From Rossellomorea sp. SC111 (lineage in GTDB: Bacteria > Bacillota > Bacilli > Bacillales > Bacillaceae_B), in NCBI RefSeq assembly GCF_024733565.1, contig NZ_JANIOC010000004.1, forward strand, positions 61,540-125,539: 64,000 nt of DNA, given 5' to 3'. The notes beneath the pieces were generated by a model. It had not been told where the DNA came from. It worked only from the letters and a program-made list of their open reading frames with translations, and did not search any database. The position numbers were made by a program, and so were the translations under genes. Positions 60,651 through 64,000 of the stretch are shown one piece after another; within the stretch, counting starts at the first letter, position 1; every line of letters starts with the position of its first letter.

Positions 60651-60902
60651 CTAAGGCTTATTCCAAAAAAACGTCGTCACCACGAACGGCAAAAGCACAC
60701 CGACTACTATTATGAGGCCATTTCCAAACAGTCCAATCTTTCTTTGGATTGTTTTCTCTCCGAACAAGCCTGCCACAAAACCTACGACTGCCATAATGAC
60801 CGCAGGCAGTAAGAATGTGTCTTTCCCTAACAGGGCTAAAAAATAGCATACTAGACCGATGAGAAAAATAATGAATGACCCCGTACTGAATACTTTTTTC
60901 AA
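60651..60902 (-). CDS. Hypothetical small membrane protein
   Basis: 83 residues with three helices and a short basic turn (EKTIQRKIG). Site GAGGAGGGTTACAATTG. Family not recognised. Confidence 0.65.
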   Translation of the reverse strand: MKKVFSTGSFIIFLIGLVCYFLALLGKDTFLLPAVIMAVVGFVAGLFGEKTIQRKIGLFGNGLIIVVGVLLPFVVTTFFWNKP

Positions 60903-60987
60903 TTGTAACCCTCCTCATCACTAACCTACATATGATAAATGGTATAAAAACATTCTTCATCGAGCCAAGTCATTATATATTTGCTGA

Positions 60988-61260
60988 TTATTGGGTTCTC
61001 AACACGATATTTAATAAAAAAGAACAAACCAACCCCGACACCGCTGCCACCAGTCCGTTCAATCCAACTGCAGTCAAGCTCATGCCACCCCATCCGCCAA
61101 CGGCAAGACTCATGAACCAGCATGCTGCTGATAAAATAGCCAGTGCGAAGAAAAGCTTCACATTAAAATAAGACGGAATCCCACCATATTTCTGCAAAGC
61201 CTGTAAAACACATGCAACAACTGCCCCAATGACGATTAACGATAACACGTCAATTGACAT
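60988..61260 (-). CDS. Hypothetical membrane protein
   Basis: 90 residues, three helices, with a glycine-rich SLAVGGWGGMSLTAVGLNG segment. Lies 16 bases after the AAC(3) gene, so likely in its operon. Function unknown. Confidence 0.6.
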   Translation of the reverse strand: MSIDVLSLIVIGAVVACVLQALQKYGGIPSYFNVKLFFALAILSAACWFMSLAVGGWGGMSLTAVGLNGLVAAVSGLVCSFLLNIVLRTQ

Positions 61261-61276
61261 GATGTATGCCTCCCCG

Positions 61277-62068
61277 TCATTTTCTGTTCTTATCCATCCA
61301 GCTTACAGCGAAGTCCACCATTTCTCTCATCGGCATGAAGTAGCTCCTCGCTTCCCCGACCATACCCTCTTTCACATACTCTGTTTCTCTACAAAAATCT
61401 TCAAAAATCCGGTCAAAATCATCGGATTCATTATTGATATCGCAATACGTCGTCCAGACTTCATTGTCCCCTTTTTTCACTTTCACATCCCATATCTTCT
61501 CTTTCACAAAGGTGTTGTCTTGCCTATATTCTGCGAGATGTAAAGAAGTATTTGAATTCGTCGGGGCACCCTGGAGAAGAATAGTGCCACCCAGCTCATA
61601 CATCCTTCCTAATGGGGATTGTTCATTCATGGAAAAGTCGAGACCATGTTCCTGCGTGATGCGGGCAGCGTCTTTCCCCCAGGCAGCGAATGATGTGTGG
61701 GGGTGCGGGCTCCGTTTCACCCCGTCCTGCTTTCTAAATGTCTCGGCGATGAACCCCATGTATGAGGAGGGTGTAAGATCGGGATGAAAGGTCGGCATGT
61801 TCTCCCGGATGAGTTCCAGCTCTTCATCGGTATATCCGCTTCCATATTCCGTCGGGTCGCAAAGATGCTCGGTTTGGGTGGGCATGACGATGTTTCCTTC
61901 TGTACCGACCGCCTCTTCCAATGCCAGGATGACGGAAACCGGGCCGCCTATGACTCTGCCGATTGACCTTAAGGATGAGTGGACGATGACGGTCATTCCT
62001 TTTGTAACTCCTATCCTATTTAAATCTTTTACAATATGTTCTTTGGTGACGAGTCTTCCTTTTTTCAT
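61277..62068 (-). CDS. AAC(3)-type aminoglycoside acetyltransferase family protein
   Basis: 263 residues. Family motifs: VIVHSSLRSIGRVIGG (about 28-43), MPTQTEH, the catalytic SPHPHTSFAAWG (about 119-130), and GTILLQGAPTNSNTSLHLAEY. Related to B. subtilis YokD. It may acetylate the 3-amino group of aminoglycosides or a cellular amine. Overlaps a small membrane gene upstream by four bases. Confidence 0.85.
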   Translation of the reverse strand: MKKGRLVTKEHIVKDLNRIGVTKGMTVIVHSSLRSIGRVIGGPVSVILALEEAVGTEGNIVMPTQTEHLCDPTEYGSGYTDEELELIRENMPTFHPDLTPSSYMGFIAETFRKQDGVKRSPHPHTSFAAWGKDAARITQEHGLDFSMNEQSPLGRMYELGGTILLQGAPTNSNTSLHLAEYRQDNTFVKEKIWDVKVKKGDNEVWTTYCDINNESDDFDRIFEDFCRETEYVKEGMVGEARSYFMPMREMVDFAVSWMDKNRK

Positions 62069-62250
62069 GGCTTTTTCACCCTTTTTCTTGGTTTCACCTG
62101 ATTCGTCCCCATGAGATAACTGCCGACACCAAGCATCATCCCACCACCGACACTTAATAACACCCCTAGGCTTGCGATATAAGTAGATAAATAGACACCC
62201 GACATAAAGAGTAGTAACCCTGTTATGAATAAAAATGTACCTGTTTTCAT
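62065..62250 (-). CDS. Small two-helix membrane protein
   Basis: 61 residues, two helices, basic end (QVKPRKRVKKP). Site GGAGGAACCAAAC. Its stop overlaps the AAC(3) start (ATGA). Function unknown. Confidence 0.6.
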   Translation of the reverse strand: MKTGTFLFITGLLLFMSGVYLSTYIASLGVLLSVGGGMMLGVGSYLMGTNQVKPRKRVKKP

Positions 62251-62406
62251 GTTTGGTTCCTCCGATCGTTTTTCTTGGTGGTTTTAAGATGGGGATTCAC
62301 CATACTTCTTTAAAGTTCAGCTATCAGGAAAACACCTTTCTTAAGGTTTTTCGACAAAGGGATTCTATTGTGATTATCAGGCTTACTACATCAGATTCAC
62401 ATTAGA

Positions 62407-62499
62407 TCAAGCACCTTGAATCGCCAGATAAACCACCACTTCCTCCCCGCCATCCTCCATTGGATGATACGTCTCCACAATTTGTGTTCTACTAGTCAA
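62407..62499 (-). CDS. Possible 30-residue ORF or gene remnant
   Basis: A TTG at 62499 opens a frame with protein-like composition (RTQIVETYHPMEDGGEEVVV) to TGA at 62407. Ribosome binding site weak. It may be a fragment of a lost gene. The rest of the 62.25-62.52 kb gap shows nothing clear. Confidence 0.3.
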   Translation of the reverse strand: MTSRTQIVETYHPMEDGGEEVVVYLAIQGA

Positions 62500-62521
62500 A
62501 TTTTAACACATTTTTCCTTTT

Positions 62522-63694
62522 TTATGATATAAAAAAAAGCTCCCCACTCAAAAAGTGAGAAGCTTTTCTCTTACATCCGTCGGTGAATCCCGTCCATTCA
62601 ATGGCATAGCCGAACAGCGGAAAGCTGATCATGATGACAAAACTCTCCATCAAACCGATCAGGGAAAGGAAAGTCGACCGTATATTGCTTTTCAAAAAGC
62701 TCTGGACAAATGAGCTGAAGATCGGTTCGAACAGACTCAACAGTTGGGCAAGGATCAAGAACGACAGCAGAATCGCCCAGTCCGTAGCAAAAATGAACAG
62801 AACGAAAAACACTAGAAAAAGACCAAATCCGTAATACAGGATGTTAAAAAATTTAAATCGTTCCTCCACTTTATAAGCAATCTTCGCCATCACGACGCCA
62901 AGAAGTCCTTCGATGGTGAACACGGCTCCGACAACCACGGACGAATAGCCCAGTTCCACAAAGTATTCCTGCCCGTAGAATACCATGATGACCATGACCG
63001 CACTTGCCAGTATAAAAAGGACAACCGGTGCGTGAATGACCGAATTATTCCTCCAGACGTTAACTCCCAACCTGAATTGATGGACCCACTGATTGTACCA
63101 GCGACCATTGACGTCCTCCGTTTTCTCCCGCTCTGGTTCTTTCATGAACAACAGGGGAATCACAGCCAGGACGTGGGTGATGATCGTGGATCCGTACACC
63201 CACTCCCAGCTCACTTCCGCCATGAATCCGCCTAGAAATTTAGCAAGGCTGAGAGACAACAGGGAAATCGCCGTCATACTTCCGATGACCCGCGTATAAT
63301 CCTTTTCCCGTTTCTCATTTTTCAGTGTATCGTAGGCAAAGGCCTGCTCGGCTCCCGAATGAAGGGTGACCATGAGCCCCATGGACAGGAACGCCAGGGT
63401 GAACATGGAGAAATTTCCGCTGAAGAGCATGAACAATCCGTAAAGCAGACTGAACAGATTCCCGATCACCAGGCTGACCTTCCTCCCGTACAAATCAGCA
63501 ATCATCCCTGTCGGAACCTCGAATAACACGATCGCCAAATGGAGCAGTGCCTCCAACACCCCAATCTCACCTAAGGTCATCCCCTTGTCACCAAGATAGA
63601 TAACCCATAGTGCCCGGTCAAAAAACAGCTGGGCAAAAAAGAGATAAAAGTATAGTAAATAGATATTGTTTTTTGTTTTTAATATTTTCATCAT
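62522..63694 (-). CDS. MFS transporter with lost C-terminal end
   Basis: 390 residues from ATG 63694 (AGAGGACGAA before it). About eleven helices with the motif VPTGMIADLYGRKVSLV (about 58-74), as in DHA-type or YxiO-type MFS. The last normal residues are GYAIEWTGFTDG; then the frame runs through a terminator stem (CKRKASHFLSGELFFIS). A twelfth helix is missing. The protein may be non-functional. Confidence 0.72.
   Translation of the reverse strand: MMKILKTKNNIYLLYFYLFFAQLFFDRALWVIYLGDKGMTLGEIGVLEALLHLAIVLFEVPTGMIADLYGRKVSLVIGNLFSLLYGLFMLFSGNFSMFTLAFLSMGLMVTLHSGAEQAFAYDTLKNEKREKDYTRVIGSMTAISLLSLSLAKFLGGFMAEVSWEWVYGSTIITHVLAVIPLLFMKEPEREKTEDVNGRWYNQWVHQFRLGVNVWRNNSVIHAPVVLFILASAVMVIMVFYGQEYFVELGYSSVVVGAVFTIEGLLGVVMAKIAYKVEERFKFFNILYYGFGLFLVFFVLFIFATDWAILLSFLILAQLLSLFEPIFSSFVQSFLKSNIRSTFLSLIGLMESFVIMISFPLFGYAIEWTGFTDGCKRKASHFLSGELFFIS
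62528..62568 (-). terminator. Terminator at the end of the MFS gene
   Basis: Leftward AAAAGCTTCTCAC-TTTTT-GAGTGGGGAGCTTTTTTTT. Here the T-run encodes the gene's last residues, supporting loss of the original end. Confidence 0.8.
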
Positions 63695-63717
63695 TTCATT
63701 TCGTCCTCTCATAAAAA

Positions 63718-64000
63718 GCGCAGGCGGCTCGCCCAGAGGCGACAAGCATAAGATAAACAGGACGAGAAGGCGTTCTTTGCCTTTTTGGCCTGTTTATCTT
63801 ATGACCTCGAGCCTCTAGCCGCCGGAGCTGGATTGAAAAAGCGCAGGCGGCTCGCCCAGAGGCGACAAGCATAAGATGAACAGGACGAGAAGGCGTTCTT
63901 TGCCTTTTTGGCCTGTTTAGCTTATGACCTCGAGCCTCTAGCCGCCGGAGCTGGATTGAAAAAGCGCAGGCGGCTCGCCCAGAGGCGACAAGCATAAGAT
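63718..64000. repeat. 123-base tandem repeat, two and a third units
   Basis: Units start at 63718, 63841 and 63964 and begin GCGCAGGCGGCTCGCCCAGA. The third is cut by the window. Each unit folds back: GGCGGCT/AGCCGCC, AGAGGC/GCCTCT, CATAAGAT.AACAGG/CCTGTTTA.CTTATG around an AAGGC/GCCTT core. Units differ at a few bases. Long palindromic repeats of this sort are dispersed in many Bacillus genomes. Confidence 0.85.

Noticed and set aside
63696..63995. 99-codon minus-strand ORF with repeated residues across the 123-base repeats
   Set aside because: It exists only because the repeat length is a multiple of three; it has no convincing ribosome binding site and its sequence is a translated palindrome.

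Overview
The window looks like chromosome of a low-to-mid GC, Gram-positive, endospore-forming Bacillaceae. The evidence is Bacillus-type ribosome binding sites, A-type promoters with 17-base spacers, rho-independent terminators, and clear relatives of Bacillus subtilis yoaS-yozG-yoaT, ydeI, ydhG, pdaC, sunI/ynzG and yesK. A marine or soil genus close to Bacillus (for example Rossellomorea) fits, but the sequence does not prove the genus. I see no rRNA, tRNA, CRISPR array, transposase or prophage. Most genes read on the minus strand in short operons.

Layout. 1-6.5 kb: a drug-type ABC exporter cut by the window edge, an alpha/beta hydrolase, the yoaS-yozG-yoaT set, and an MFS/MarR pair with two palindromic operators. 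6.6-10.4 kb: a NIF3 protein, a secreted glycerophosphodiesterase, and a histidyl-tRNA synthetase paralogue. The synthetase has a short leader ORF ending in three His codons followed by a terminator, which looks like leader-peptide attenuation. 10.4-18.5 kb: small enzymes (methyltransferase, acetyltransferase, P-loop kinases, MBL hydrolase, deaminases, P1 peptidase) and a sporulation-type sensor kinase. 18.5-30.4 kb: PhoX phosphatase, sigma-factor genes, many tiny membrane proteins, a TetR/DHA2 efflux pair, a frame-broken membrane gene and a RodA/FtsW-like protein. 30.4-37.8 kb: PdaC-type deacetylase, GNAT, YdeI and YdhG proteins, a ceramidase-family protein, and divergent SulP and UspA genes.

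37.8-42.5 kb is an arsenic island. A CxC-type ArsR, an ArsP-like permease and two previously unlisted Cys-rich small proteins share seven copies of the palindrome ATCAA-N6-TTGAT. They are followed by arsC, arsB, a second arsR on a different operator, and arsN1 (arsinothricin acetyltransferase). This set should cover arsenate, arsenite and organoarsenicals.

42.5-51.2 kb holds DinB, NUDIX and phosphatase genes, lipoproteins, a sensor kinase next to a ketosynthase-like protein with an altered active site, a four-gene SunI-like/small-membrane-protein operon, and two HIT proteins. 51.4-55.2 kb is a PRD regulator with an ascorbate-type PTS. 55.4-64 kb carries an ECF sigma/anti-sigma pair, an ABC exporter, an SGNH hydrolase, a phosphotransferase and a decayed piece of its relative, an AAC(3)-type enzyme, an MFS gene with a lost 3' end, and a 123-base tandem repeat running off the window.

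Across the window there are dispersed non-coding elements: 20-base-period TCRTGCNGG arrays with a shared border, GGGACAGGTACC-type hairpins, and six promoters sharing a nearly identical -10 module (TTTGAAATAATTGG).
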